A stretch of 64,000 bases of DNA from Caldilineaceae bacterium SB0661_bin_34. GTDB lineage: Bacteria > Chloroflexota > Anaerolineae > Caldilineales > Caldilineaceae. Of this stretch, positions 37,561 to 46,055 are shown in pieces. The notes under the pieces are model-generated. The model was not told the origin of the DNA, did no database searches, and worked only from the letters and a program-made list of their open reading frames with translations. The stretch spans positions 79,367-143,366 of the forward strand of contig VXMJ01000073.1 in the NCBI GenBank assembly GCA_009841145.1, read 5' to 3'. Position 1 is the stretch's first letter. Each line of letters starts with the position of its first letter. A program made the translations under genes and the position numbers.

Positions 37561-38100
37561 ATGGATGTTGTTGGTCGACGCATCAGTCTCACCGCATGGG
37601 GTCGCCTTGACGGTTTTGACAAGGCCACCACGGCCCGCCTGCATCATGCCGGGAGGTTGCCGCCCGAGCCTCGGATCGAGCAGTTGCCCAACGGGCGCTG
37701 CCATGTGGTCGTGCCTCCCGCGCAGGATGGACGTTGTGTGGTGTACGCGTGTGTTGCGTCCGCGGATCAGAAAGATGATCCGGGCCGGCAGGTGGGCCGA
37801 GGCGTGGAGTGGGCAACGCAGCATGGTCACCGTCGACGATGGCGGCGGGTCGCGGATCAGACGGTGGGAATCATCGTGATGGCGCATCGGGCGCGCGTGA
37901 CCCGTTTCAGGTTCGAGCATGTGGAGGCCGCGCTGGCGGGAGGTGGAGCCTGTCTTCGGGTGATGGAAGAGGGGGAGCTTGAGGATGACTTGGTCTGGAA
38001 CGCAACCGAGGTGCTGACCTCGCTGTGTGCTCGGCTTTACGGGAGGCGTTCGGCGCAGCGTCGTGCGGAGCGCACGCTGGTGTCAGTGCAGGCAGGCTGA
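37561..38100 (+). CDS. tnpA: IS607-type serine recombinase TnpA, degenerate
   Basis: The product has 179 residues from the ATG at 37561. The N-terminal MerR-like DNA-binding part (RLHHAGRLPPEPRIEQLPNGR) precedes the catalytic domain, as in IS607. VVEHRDRLTRF is represented by IVMAHRARVTRFRFEHVEA, and LTSLCARLYGRRSAQRRAE closes the protein. Two defects are visible. The nucleophile motif YARVSSxDQ reads YACVASADQ, so the Ser is Ala and the preceding Arg is Cys. About 25 residues with the usual GSGxNxxR segment are missing between EWATQHGH and VGIIVM. It is probably inactive. Confidence 0.82.
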   Translation: MDVVGRRISLTAWGRLDGFDKATTARLHHAGRLPPEPRIEQLPNGRCHVVVPPAQDGRCVVYACVASADQKDDPGRQVGRGVEWATQHGHRRRWRRVADQTVGIIVMAHRARVTRFRFEHVEAALAGGGACLRVMEEGELEDDLVWNATEVLTSLCARLYGRRSAQRRAERTLVSVQAG

Positions 38101-39656
38101 TGCAGCACCCCGGCACCTGCCAGACGCGCGTGTCCGCGTACGCGGGCGTTTCGTGCAAGATAGGCGACGCGGCGTTGTCAGCCTACGGTGAGCTCTACGG
38201 ACGCGTGGAGCGCACGCTGTTTGCCGAGGTGGTGGCAGGCCAGTCGGCGGTGTCGTTGAAGCGCGCGTACCTGAAGCGGTACGGGATCTCAGCGCGGATG
38301 TTCAACGCGGTGCGGGTGTCCCTGGAAGGCAAGCTGGCGTCGGTCCGGGCGCAGCAGAAGCTGCGTCTCGACAGCCTGGACCGGCGGATTGCACGAGGTG
38401 TGCGGCAGATTAGGAATGCGGCCGGGTGTGGGCGCTGGGATCAGGTCCACCAGAAGAAGCGCCGGTGGGCGGCCCTGCAGTCGCAGCGTGCAGCGTTGCA
38501 GGCGGACATGGAGGCGGGACGGGTGCGGCTGTGCTTCGGTTCGAAGCGGCTCTGGCGTAGGCAGCATTACCTGGCGGAGAACGGCTACACCTGCCATCAG
38601 GCATGGCTCAAGGACTGGCAGGAGGCGCGCAGCAACGAGTTCTTCGTGGTGGGCAGCCGGGACGAGACGGCCGGCTGCCAGTTGTGTGTGGCCACCGTGG
38701 CGGACGACGGGTCGCTGACCCTGCGGCTGCGGTTGCCCGATTGTCTCGCATCCCGGCACGGCAAGTACCTGGTGATCCAGGGCGTGCGCTTTGCCTACGG
38801 CCACGCGCACGTGCTGGCGGCACTGGAGAGCAATGCCGAGTACACCCACTACCGGCGCGAGCATGGCGAGCAGGCGGTGCGAGCCACGACGCTGGGCCAG
38901 TCCATCAGCTACCGTTTCAAGCGGGACGCGAAAGGCTGGCGCGTGTTCGCCACCACCGACATGATGGAGGTGCCGGTGGTCACCGACAAACGGCGTGGCA
39001 CCATCGGTGTGGACCTGAATGCCGACCATCTGGCCGTGGCCGAGACCGATGCCAGCGGCAACTATCTGAAGGCCTTCAGGGTTCCGCTGGTCACCTATGG
39101 CAAGTCCCGGCATCAGGCCGAAGCGATTATCGGCGATGCCGTGGCCCGCGTGGTGGCCTACGCCCGCGAAGTGGGCAAGCCCGTCGTCATCGAGCGGCTT
39201 GACTTCCGGCAGAAGAAGGCGGGGCTCGAAGGCGAGTCGCGCAGGTACAGCCGCATGCTGTCATCGTTCAGCTACGGCAAGATCAAGGCCTGCTTCCTCT
39301 CCCGCGGCTACCGGGAGGGAGTGGAGGTATGCCAGGTCAACCCGGCCTTCAGCTCCGTGATTGGTCGGGTGAAGTTCATGGAACGTTACGGGCTCAGTGT
39401 GCACCAGGCAGCAGCCTTGGTGCTGGCCCGACGTTTACTCGGCTGTTCCGAGCGCATCCCGCGCCGACGGGTGGCCCCCGTCGGCGCGGGCGTCCAGGTC
39501 GCCTTCACCGTACCCGTGAGGACGCGGGTGAAGCACGTGTGGACGTACTGGGGTGCGGTTTCGGGGCAGCTGGGACCGGCGCTTGCAGCGCAGCACCGGC
39601 TGGGGAGGCGGAGAGGCCCCCCCAATCCGGTTCAGGCTGCCCGGAGGGTGGCATGA
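38100..39656 (+). CDS. tnpB: TnpB-like RNA-guided nuclease family protein (IS607-associated)
   Basis: The product has 518 residues; its ATG overlaps the tnpA stop (TGATG). The RuvC-like core is visible: GVDLNADHLAVAETD (first Asp, near 302) and VVIERLDFRQKKAG (Glu, near 363). Where other TnpBs have a zinc finger and a DxNAAxNI motif, this one has NPAFSSVIGRVKF then LSVHQAAALVLARRLLG. No cysteine ribbon is present, and the third acidic residue is not evident. This variant recurs in a TnpB sublineage as I recall it, so it may be a lineage feature rather than decay. The C-terminal 70 residues are basic. A guide (omega) RNA would be expected at the 3' end. Confidence 0.8.
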   Translation: MQHPGTCQTRVSAYAGVSCKIGDAALSAYGELYGRVERTLFAEVVAGQSAVSLKRAYLKRYGISARMFNAVRVSLEGKLASVRAQQKLRLDSLDRRIARGVRQIRNAAGCGRWDQVHQKKRRWAALQSQRAALQADMEAGRVRLCFGSKRLWRRQHYLAENGYTCHQAWLKDWQEARSNEFFVVGSRDETAGCQLCVATVADDGSLTLRLRLPDCLASRHGKYLVIQGVRFAYGHAHVLAALESNAEYTHYRREHGEQAVRATTLGQSISYRFKRDAKGWRVFATTDMMEVPVVTDKRRGTIGVDLNADHLAVAETDASGNYLKAFRVPLVTYGKSRHQAEAIIGDAVARVVAYAREVGKPVVIERLDFRQKKAGLEGESRRYSRMLSSFSYGKIKACFLSRGYREGVEVCQVNPAFSSVIGRVKFMERYGLSVHQAAALVLARRLLGCSERIPRRRVAPVGAGVQVAFTVPVRTRVKHVWTYWGAVSGQLGPALAAQHRLGRRRGPPNPVQAARRVA

Positions 39657-39676
39657 GCGGGGATCCGTTCGGTGTT

Positions 39677-39695
39677 CCCTGGTGGGATTCCAGGG
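39677..39695 (+). ncRNA. Possible part of a TnpB guide (omega) RNA at the element right end
   Basis: Just after the tnpB stop, CCCTGG (39677-39682) and CCAGGG (39690-39695) form a hairpin within GC-rich sequence leading to the presumed right end. In TnpB elements the guide RNA spans the 3' end of tnpB and the right end. Only the hairpin is seen; the RNA is inferred. Confidence 0.3.
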
Positions 39696-39801
39696 CGGAG
39701 CCGTCTTGCACTGTTGGGGCGGCGACGCGGCGTGGACCGCGTCTGCAGGAATGGACGACGGCGGTGTGCCACCAAGGTCAACCATTTTTACAACGGTTGT
39801 C

Positions 39802-40623
39802 ATGACCACCACGCAGCCCGTTGTCACGGCACTGCAGGCACATCCTTCACTTCCGATGCCGGATCCCCCCGAACGCAGGCCTGAGGAGAAGTCCGGCTTC
39901 AACCATCTCAATCTCACCGGCAGTACCTACCTGCTGGTCAAGTACTTTGGCCATCCCGACACGACTCTGGTGGCAGGAGAGCACTACATCGCCCCTTTCC
40001 CAACCCGCGACATGTCGGGGATCAAGTTTCCGGATTTGATGATCGCCTTCGATGTTGATCCCGAGGCGTACAGACGGAGGAACGCCTACATCATCTCGGA
40101 ACAGGGCAAGCCGCCCGACTTCGTGCTGGAGATCGCTTCCCGCGCTACCGGACGCCTGGATGTGGAGGAGAAACGCGACGCCTACGAAGCCCTGGGCATT
40201 CCCGAGTACTGGCGCTTCGACAGCACCGGCCATTTCCATGGAGCCATGCTTGCTGGAGACCGACTGGAGCACGGCGGGTATCGGCCCATCGCCATTGAGG
40301 AACTGGAGGCGGAAGTCCTGCAGGGTTACAGTAAGGTTCTGAACCTGAACCTTCGCTGGGAGTATGGGGAATTGGGTTGGTATGACCCGGCTACGGGACA
40401 GCACATTCCCACCTACGACGACCAAGTCGCCCGTGCCGACGAGGCTGAAGACCGTGCATACGAGGCCGAAGTTCGCGCTGAAAATGCCGATGCCCGCGTC
40501 CAAAGGTCCGAAGCAGAACTGAGGACGGAACGTGAGGCCCGCGTCGCCTCCGAAACTCGCGCCTATCAACTGGCAGAACGCGTCCGCACGCTGGAAGCAC
40601 AGCTCCGACGCCGGGATTCTTGA
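39802..40623 (+). CDS. Uma2-family (DUF820) restriction-endonuclease-fold protein with coiled-coil tail
   Basis: The product has 273 residues from the ATG at 39802; an in-frame ATG lies at 39751. Residues ~30-190 match the Uma2 fold: GIKFPDLMIAFDVD (the PD motif), FVLEIASRATGR (E-x-x-S), VEEKRDAYEALGIPEYWRFD (K...YxxxGVxEYW). These are the PD-(D/E)xK nuclease residues. The last 70 residues form a highly charged heptad-like helix (EAEDRAYEAEVRAENADARVQ). Function of Uma2 proteins is not established. The start lies at the right end of the IS607-type element, so its promoter may belong to that element. Confidence 0.85.
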   Translation: MTTTQPVVTALQAHPSLPMPDPPERRPEEKSGFNHLNLTGSTYLLVKYFGHPDTTLVAGEHYIAPFPTRDMSGIKFPDLMIAFDVDPEAYRRRNAYIISEQGKPPDFVLEIASRATGRLDVEEKRDAYEALGIPEYWRFDSTGHFHGAMLAGDRLEHGGYRPIAIEELEAEVLQGYSKVLNLNLRWEYGELGWYDPATGQHIPTYDDQVARADEAEDRAYEAEVRAENADARVQRSEAELRTEREARVASETRAYQLAERVRTLEAQLRRRDS

Positions 40624-41040
40624 CCGGGCGGGCTTGCAAACAACACTGCCATCGATCACATTGGCAGCACGTTCAGTCGATTGTTTCCCGTGCCGACAAG
40701 GCCCTCCATTGAGGCGGATTGTTGACCAATCCGGTCTTGGCCGAAATCGCTGTCTGGTTTCGCGGCAGCGCGTCGATCAGGGTCCAGCCGTGTGTGGGAT
40801 GCCCGTAGCGGATACTATTGGCGGAACCGGTTGCCCGTGGTTGGTATATGGTTACGGCAGGTAGTCGCATTGGCTCCAGGATTCGTTCAGGTTTCCTCTC
40901 CTGTGCACCGCGAAGGGGGCAGCGCGTTCAGAACCCGTCGGCCGATCCCTGTGTTAAAATCCGCACCCGTCGTCGTCAGCAACCCCGGCGCTGTGCTTCG
41001 GATTGGCCTTTCCTGTTCCTCTAGACTTGCCCCTGCGCCC
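40624..41040. other. Intergenic, no gene recognised
   Basis: About 415 bases between the Uma2 gene and the DUF4062-like gene. The downstream gene frame is open to 40792, but that extension lacks conserved-looking sequence and is probably not translated. Confidence 0.4.
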
Positions 41041-41625
41041 ATGGCAGAAACCTTGCGCCTGTTTGTAAGCGCCACCAACGACCTGGATGCCGAACGAGGA
41101 ATCATCGCGACGACCTTGGCATCCCTGCCCGCCCACAACAAGGTTGAAATTAGGCGTACGCCGGCCGGTGGCGACATCTACGACAACATCTTCGAGAACA
41201 TCGCCAACTGCGACCGCGTGTTCTTTCTGATGGGACAGGACATCACGGCACCGGCCGGACAGGAGTGGTACCTGGCCCTGGATCTGGAACGCGAAATCGT
41301 GCCGTTGCGCAAGGAGATCGCCTTGACGCCTGCCGGCCGTTCCTTCGTTCACGGTTCGTTGGTGCATTGGGACACCTTCCGAACCGCGGGGGAACTGGAA
41401 CGCCTGGTGGGCCGCGTATTGGTCAAAACCCTGCTGCATCCCCGCAACCGCTACGGCTTGACTTGGGCGGAACGGGACTTGCTGCGCCAGCACAGGTTCC
41501 ATGCTTCCGAGAAGACCGTGGCCCCGGATCCGGCCGGTGCGGAAGGCGGCGGCATCCTGCTGGATGAGCGGGACCCGGACACGCGCGTCGGGGTGTTGCT
41601 GGGCGAGGACGAAGAGGACTATTGA
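41041..41625 (+). CDS. DUF4062-like protein, unknown function
   Basis: The product has 194 residues from the ATG at 41041; no clear ribosome binding site is seen. The start LRLFVSATNDLDAERGIIATTL matches the pattern of DUF4062 proteins (xVFISSTxxDLxxERxxxxxxL), a Rossmann/TIR-like fold of unknown role. CDRVFFLMGQDI, a WYLALDLEREIVPLRKE helix and a VHWDTFRTAGELERLV segment follow. The C-terminal 50 residues are charged and end in EDEEDY. Proteins of this fold often accompany NACHT/TPR effectors; here the domain stands alone. Assignment is by pattern only. Confidence 0.6.
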   Translation: MAETLRLFVSATNDLDAERGIIATTLASLPAHNKVEIRRTPAGGDIYDNIFENIANCDRVFFLMGQDITAPAGQEWYLALDLEREIVPLRKEIALTPAGRSFVHGSLVHWDTFRTAGELERLVGRVLVKTLLHPRNRYGLTWAERDLLRQHRFHASEKTVAPDPAGAEGGGILLDERDPDTRVGVLLGEDEEDY

Positions 41626-41670
41626 AATCCGGGCGGGATGCGACCCGCCAACCACGCACGGAGAGCGAAT

Positions 41671-42078
41671 ATGTTGGAACTCAGGCACTTGGCCGTCCGC
41701 TGCCGCGATTTGGACAAGGCCCGCACCTTCTATGAAAAAGGATTGGGCTTTTCCTGGGTGGACTATCGGCCGGAAGGCATCTCGATGGACCTCAGCGACG
41801 GTCACGTGAACCTGACCCTGCTGCCGTTCGAGACCCAGCCCGCGCCCCCTCACGAAGAGGGTGACGAACACATCCACTTCGGCGTGTATGTGGAAAGCCT
41901 GGAACCGATCTTCAAGCGGCTGACGGACATCGGGGCCCACATTGTCAAGGAAGATGTGAAGAAGCGGTTCGACTACGACCGCGACACCGTGCCCATCGGC
42001 TCCTTCAAGGTTCTTGATCCCGACGGCAACGTGGTGGACATCACCGAACGGCCCGCGGAGTGGCGCACCTCGTCCTGA
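41671..42078 (+). CDS. VOC-family (glyoxalase/bleomycin resistance/dioxygenase) protein
   Basis: The product has 135 residues from the ATG at 41671 with GGAG upstream. It forms one VOC module pair: LRHLAVRCRDLDKARTFYEKGLGF, then HIHFGVYVESLEP, and GSFKVLDPDGNVVDITE at the end. The metal ligand candidates are H6 (LRHLAV), H near 67 (HIHFGV) and the terminal E in DITE. The substrate cannot be predicted from such a small protein. Confidence 0.85.
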   Translation: MLELRHLAVRCRDLDKARTFYEKGLGFSWVDYRPEGISMDLSDGHVNLTLLPFETQPAPPHEEGDEHIHFGVYVESLEPIFKRLTDIGAHIVKEDVKKRFDYDRDTVPIGSFKVLDPDGNVVDITERPAEWRTSS

Positions 42079-42395
42079 CGGCCCCTGCGGTTCCCCGCCG
42101 CGGTACGGGACCGACAACACGGACTGATGCCCGGCGGTCCCGGCAAAAACCGAACACCACGGGGCATCCGGCTTCGTCGGTCTGATGGCAAACCGGACGG
42201 CGGGAGACCCGGCCCTGCGGCGCGCCTAAGGGCACTGTCGTCGCTGGCACCGTACCGGGCGCGGATTCCGTACTGCGCCAACCACAAAGACAACCGGATG
42301 CCTGTCCGCGCATCCGGTGCGGGCGGGATCGTTCTGCGAAAGATCGAGTCGACCAGCCATGAGCAGTCCGGCGGCACACGAAGGAAAAACCGCGT
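42079..42395. other. Intergenic, no gene recognised
   Basis: These 317 bases lie between the VOC gene and the OpgC-like gene. I see no feature beyond short overlapping frames. Confidence 0.4.
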
Positions 42396-43646
42396 GTGAA
42401 CCGATTGCGCGCCGAAGTGCTCAAGCCCTTTTTCGGTTCGGGTGAGGGATACATCGCAGGCAAGCGGGACCTGCGGCTGGACTACCTGAGGGGATACTGC
42501 ATTTTCGTGATGACCCTGACCCACTTGGGTCTGGCTTCTCCCCTCATCTTCGTGACAGGCGGCTCGCGCTTTCTGATCAATGCCGCCGAGGTGTTCTTCT
42601 TCATCTCCGGTTTCACCATCGGTCTCATTGCCGTCGGCCGGCCCTTGGGACAACAAGTGACCAGCCGGCTTACGCGCGCCTGGCTCATCTACCGCTACGT
42701 GGTGCTTTTCAGCTTCCTACTGACGGCCCTCCTCAGCCTGGAGATGTTCCGCGAATACTCCCGGGGCGAACTGACGGGATGGATGATTCGCATCATCACC
42801 CTCAAGGAAGGTGCGTTCGACATGGATATCCTGATCGCCTATGTGATCTATGTCGCCCTGGCGCCGTTGGCCCTTTGGGGTCTCGATCGGAACAGAACCC
42901 CGCTGGTTCTGGGTGCGTTCCTCTGCGTGTACGCGCTAACCCAGCTGGATCCGGACGCCATGAGCCTCGATGTGTCGGCCTTTAGGCATCCAGCGGCAAA
43001 CAGTCCCCTGTTCTTCGGGGCATTGGTGCTGGGCTATCACCGCGAGGCCGTGGGCGCCTGGTGGCAGTCCCATCGTGCCGGCCGGGTGGTGGATGCCGTT
43101 GTCGTGGTGGTCGGTGCGGTCCTGTTCGTGGGGTTCGTGCTGGACTACGGAGGCAACGAGGCAGTGCAGGAGTTTCTTGGGAGCTTCGTGGTCCGGGAAT
43201 TCCTCATGCCACCCCACAGCCTGTTGATCGTATTGGTGTATCTCCGCATCCTGTGGCTCCTGACCACCCGCCTGTGGTCCATTCTCCACCGGCTGGGCGG
43301 CTGGCTGTTCATGCCCTTCGGCCAAGACAGCATGTTCGCCTACTGCATGCAGGCCGGCCTGATTGTCTGGTTCCACCAATTGGACACGCCGATCAACGAG
43401 GACAGTCATGCGGTACTGCGCCTGGCCGGGGAAGCGGCTGTTGTGGGACTGATGCTCGGTGCCGTCCTGTTGCGCCAGCGGCTGGGCCGGAGTTTCGGCA
43501 CCGAACACCAACGGGCCTGGATTCGTCGGCACCTCCTCAATATTCTGATTTGGGCATCGCTGGTGATGATGGCGGTCCTTGCGATTCACCTGTCGGAGCC
43601 GGGTGGCTGGTGGTGGCAGGAGGGCTATCCGTTCGACGACTGGTAG
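42396..43646 (+). CDS. OpgC-domain acyltransferase-like membrane protein
   Basis: The product has 416 residues with a GTG start at 42396. About ten TM helices are present. The start RDLRLDYLRGYCIFVMTLTH resembles the OpgC/acyltransferase-3 signature RDxxLDxLRGxxLxxMxxxH. FISGFTIGLIAVG, MDILIAYVIYVALAP and FGQDSMFAYCMQAG are typical later segments. In proteobacteria OpgC transfers succinyl groups to periplasmic glucans. Here the acceptor is unknown and may be a surface glycan. It is not linked to other glycan genes. Confidence 0.85.
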   Translation: MNRLRAEVLKPFFGSGEGYIAGKRDLRLDYLRGYCIFVMTLTHLGLASPLIFVTGGSRFLINAAEVFFFISGFTIGLIAVGRPLGQQVTSRLTRAWLIYRYVVLFSFLLTALLSLEMFREYSRGELTGWMIRIITLKEGAFDMDILIAYVIYVALAPLALWGLDRNRTPLVLGAFLCVYALTQLDPDAMSLDVSAFRHPAANSPLFFGALVLGYHREAVGAWWQSHRAGRVVDAVVVVVGAVLFVGFVLDYGGNEAVQEFLGSFVVREFLMPPHSLLIVLVYLRILWLLTTRLWSILHRLGGWLFMPFGQDSMFAYCMQAGLIVWFHQLDTPINEDSHAVLRLAGEAAVVGLMLGAVLLRQRLGRSFGTEHQRAWIRRHLLNILIWASLVMMAVLAIHLSEPGGWWWQEGYPFDDW

Positions 43647-43945
43647 CCGCCATGTGCACGGTGCGCGGCCAACTCCCCGGGCCGGTGGGGCGCAGGGCGG
43701 GACGGAAGACGCTGGCCTTGCCGGTCACCATCCCCCATGCCGCGTTCCAGGTTCCCAAACCAGCCTTCGCTATCGATGTCAAGCCCCGTCAGCCGTACCC
43801 TCTCTGATCAGACACCCGGTCTCATCCCCCTGGACGAGACCGGGGGATGCGCGTGGAGCAGATGCCAAGCAGCCGGCAAATTCCCCCATTGTTCCCGTCA
43901 TTTGGAATTGGTCTGCCAACACATCCGGTAGCAACCAATACATGG

Positions 43946-44556
43946 TTACGATCTGGAGCGACATTCTACAACCTCTACCACCACTTCACCATTCTCATCA
44001 ACATGAATATTTAGTGTAGCTTCGTCGCAATCCGGATCCAGTTCCCCCAATTCACTCAAATCTGTACTTCCATCGGGATCAAGTTCTATATTTACAGGGT
44101 CCTGTCCAGGAATCTGTAGAGTCACTCGGGGTGGAGCTATGATTACTATAGGATCTTCTGGATCCGTGCTTGGCGCAATTGCAGCAAAGCTGGTTCCAGG
44201 AACAGATGCAGGGTTGGTACCCGCCGGATTGGCTCCGTTTGAGAGGTTCAGCGGCAAACCGTTCCAGTAACGCCACCAACAGTTCTCCCGGTCCTTTTGA
44301 TTTGTAAAAAACCTGTCGCAGAAAGTTCCGTCCACTGCAGAAGTAGGGGTTGGCGTGGTGCTTGAAGCAACTGCTTGCACTTGCCTGTCCGCATCCGTAG
44401 TCAAATCGTTCCAGTAACGCCACCAGCAGTTCTCCGGCCCTTCTGTTCGGTGTAACTGTCGTCACAAAAATGGGCTTGTACCTCTGCCGTAGGCCAAGCG
44501 GCCAGCAATAGCAGACAGCCCAGTAGTATTCCAAATGCCAAATACCCGAATCTCAT
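43946..44556 (-). pseudogene. Secreted protein with CWWRYWN repeats, broken by one-base frameshift
   Basis: The start is the ATG at 44556, with AGGAAACAGAG upstream. A signal peptide (FGILLGCLLLLAAWPTAEVQA) is followed by FCDDSYTEQKG, after which the frame breaks. The next frame continues with ENCWWRYWNDL and a second copy, FCDRFFTNQKDRENCWWRYWNGL, then a Pro/Asp-rich region to the stop at 43946. Comparing the two repeats at DNA level, the first has CGGAG where the second has CGGGAG, so one G is missing near 44436. Restoring it gives one continuous secreted protein of about 203 residues. The base composition is clearly more AT-rich than that of the neighbours. Function unknown. Confidence 0.65.
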
Positions 44557-45358
44557 GCTCTGTTTCCTGTTATCGAATGGAACAATTGACAACCCCGATG
44601 ACAGATTAGCACAGAGGGACTATGATTTAGATGACAAAATGGCATGAGAAGGAGTTGAGTTGTCAATTTTGGGGGAGCCACTGCGGACGAAACCGAAACA
44701 GTGACCGGCCTGTCCCAACTTGAGATGTCAGCATCGGATCCGGGCGCACGCACGGGCGCGGCATCCGCCATGTTCTGGACTGGAAGGCAACGAACATGCC
44801 CCTACAGCGCGACTGCGGTAGCCGGGCGGCAAGACTGTGACGGTGAGGTTCGCGGGAGTGGCTGGCAAGCAGGGCCACTGGGATCGGTGGACACCGTGTC
44901 TCGTATCGAAAAACGGATGCGATCTGTCTGAAGATCAAAGGCAAGGTCCAATTCGTGGGTGCAGTGATTGGCCTGCCGGAGCACCTGCTGCAACCGACCG
45001 GGCCCTGAACTTCGTGGAGTCCGCGGGGTATGTCTTGGCTTGAGGATTCTGGCCATCCCTGTTCACCGTGCTTTCTGCCCTTTTTGAGACTATGGCCCCG
45101 ATCCCGCATCGTCTACAACAGTCCCGGACCGCATCCTCGGAATACGCGTTGCCCTACAGGTTGCTGGGTGGACCGGGATACCTGTCGCGAGAGCGTTGCC
45201 GACCATCCGGAGTCCCGCCGTGTTCAAGAGTTCGCGGCGATCGCGCCCGGTTGGCCCGGACGCGATTTTTGTTTCCCCTTGGGGCCTGCCCTAAACTCAG
45301 CCGGAACGGGCCGCCGCATTCGACCGGCAGCTGTTCACAAGCACGGGAATGGAATTCA
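44557..45358. other. Long intergenic region, no gene recognised
   Basis: About 800 bases. The part next to 44557-44650 is AT-rich and probably holds the promoter of the secreted-protein gene. The rest has overlapping frames on both strands with no recognisable features. The Nudix frame is open upstream to 45068, but that part does not look like Nudix sequence. Confidence 0.4.
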
Positions 45359-46006
45359 ATGGCCAGCAGGGAAGCGGGGGACCCTCCGAATACCAGGCCC
45401 ATGGTTTCCGAGGGGGAGGTTGAAGACTTGGCCGCCCTCTACGGTCGGCCGGTCCGGCGGCACTTCTGCATCGACTTGGACGATTATCTGCTCGATATGC
45501 GTGCGCGCCGCCGGGGGGACCGGCGCGCGGAGGTCCTGTTCGCTGTCACGCGCCCCAGCGGACGGGTTCTGATTCACTCCAAGCCGCGGTACCCACAGGG
45601 TGTGTACCGTCTGTTTACCGGTGGCATCAACCCGGATGAGTCCGTCGTGGACGCCCTGTTCCGGGAAGTGGCCGAGGAAACGGGCCTAGCCTGCCGGGTG
45701 GAACGTTTCCTGGCAGTATGTACCTACGCATTTCACCATCCCGATCCGGTGCGGCGCTATTGCTTTGCCTCCTACATGTTTCATTTGGTCATCAAGGACG
45801 AGGATGTGCCTTCCCCTCGCGATTTGACCGAGATTGGCCAAATTGGTGAGATTGCCTTGGACGGTCTGCCCGCCATCGCAAGCCATCTGCGCAGTCTGCA
45901 GGGCAGCCGGGCGGCCTGGGGCATCTGGAGGGCCATCGGCCACGACCTCGTCTACGAGCAATTGACCCAACAGTCTTCTATGCGCCTGCAGGCGGCCGCA
46001 TCCTGA
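45359..46006 (+). CDS. Nudix hydrolase
   Basis: The product has 215 residues from the ATG at 45359; an ATG at 45401 is also possible. The Nudix box is GGINPDESVVDALFREVAEETGL (positions ~101-123; Gly, then the REVAEETG core), preceded by VYRLFTGG. The strand FCIDLDDYLLDMRA at the N-terminus is unassigned. Substrate unknown: such enzymes cleave nucleoside diphosphates linked to another group. It ends 49 bases before pheT. Confidence 0.88.
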   Translation: MASREAGDPPNTRPMVSEGEVEDLAALYGRPVRRHFCIDLDDYLLDMRARRRGDRRAEVLFAVTRPSGRVLIHSKPRYPQGVYRLFTGGINPDESVVDALFREVAEETGLACRVERFLAVCTYAFHHPDPVRRYCFASYMFHLVIKDEDVPSPRDLTEIGQIGEIALDGLPAIASHLRSLQGSRAAWGIWRAIGHDLVYEQLTQQSSMRLQAAAS

Positions 46007-46055
46007 GCGCGCCGACAGGGCAGGCTCGCCCGCCTTTTTGCGAGACAACTGCACC

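Larger units (their letters stand above)
37521..39802 (+). mobile_element. IS607-type element (tnpA-tnpB), probably immobile
   Basis: The element contains a degenerate tnpA and tnpB overlapping as TGATG. GGTTGTCA occurs at both sides, at 37521-37528 and 39795-39802. IS607 elements recombine at GG without target duplication, so these could be the two junctions. The left end has an inverted repeat, TCAACTA (37526-37532) and TAGTTGA (37552-37558). The right end has CCCTGG/CCAGGG (39677-39695). Boundaries are inferred. Confidence 0.55.
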
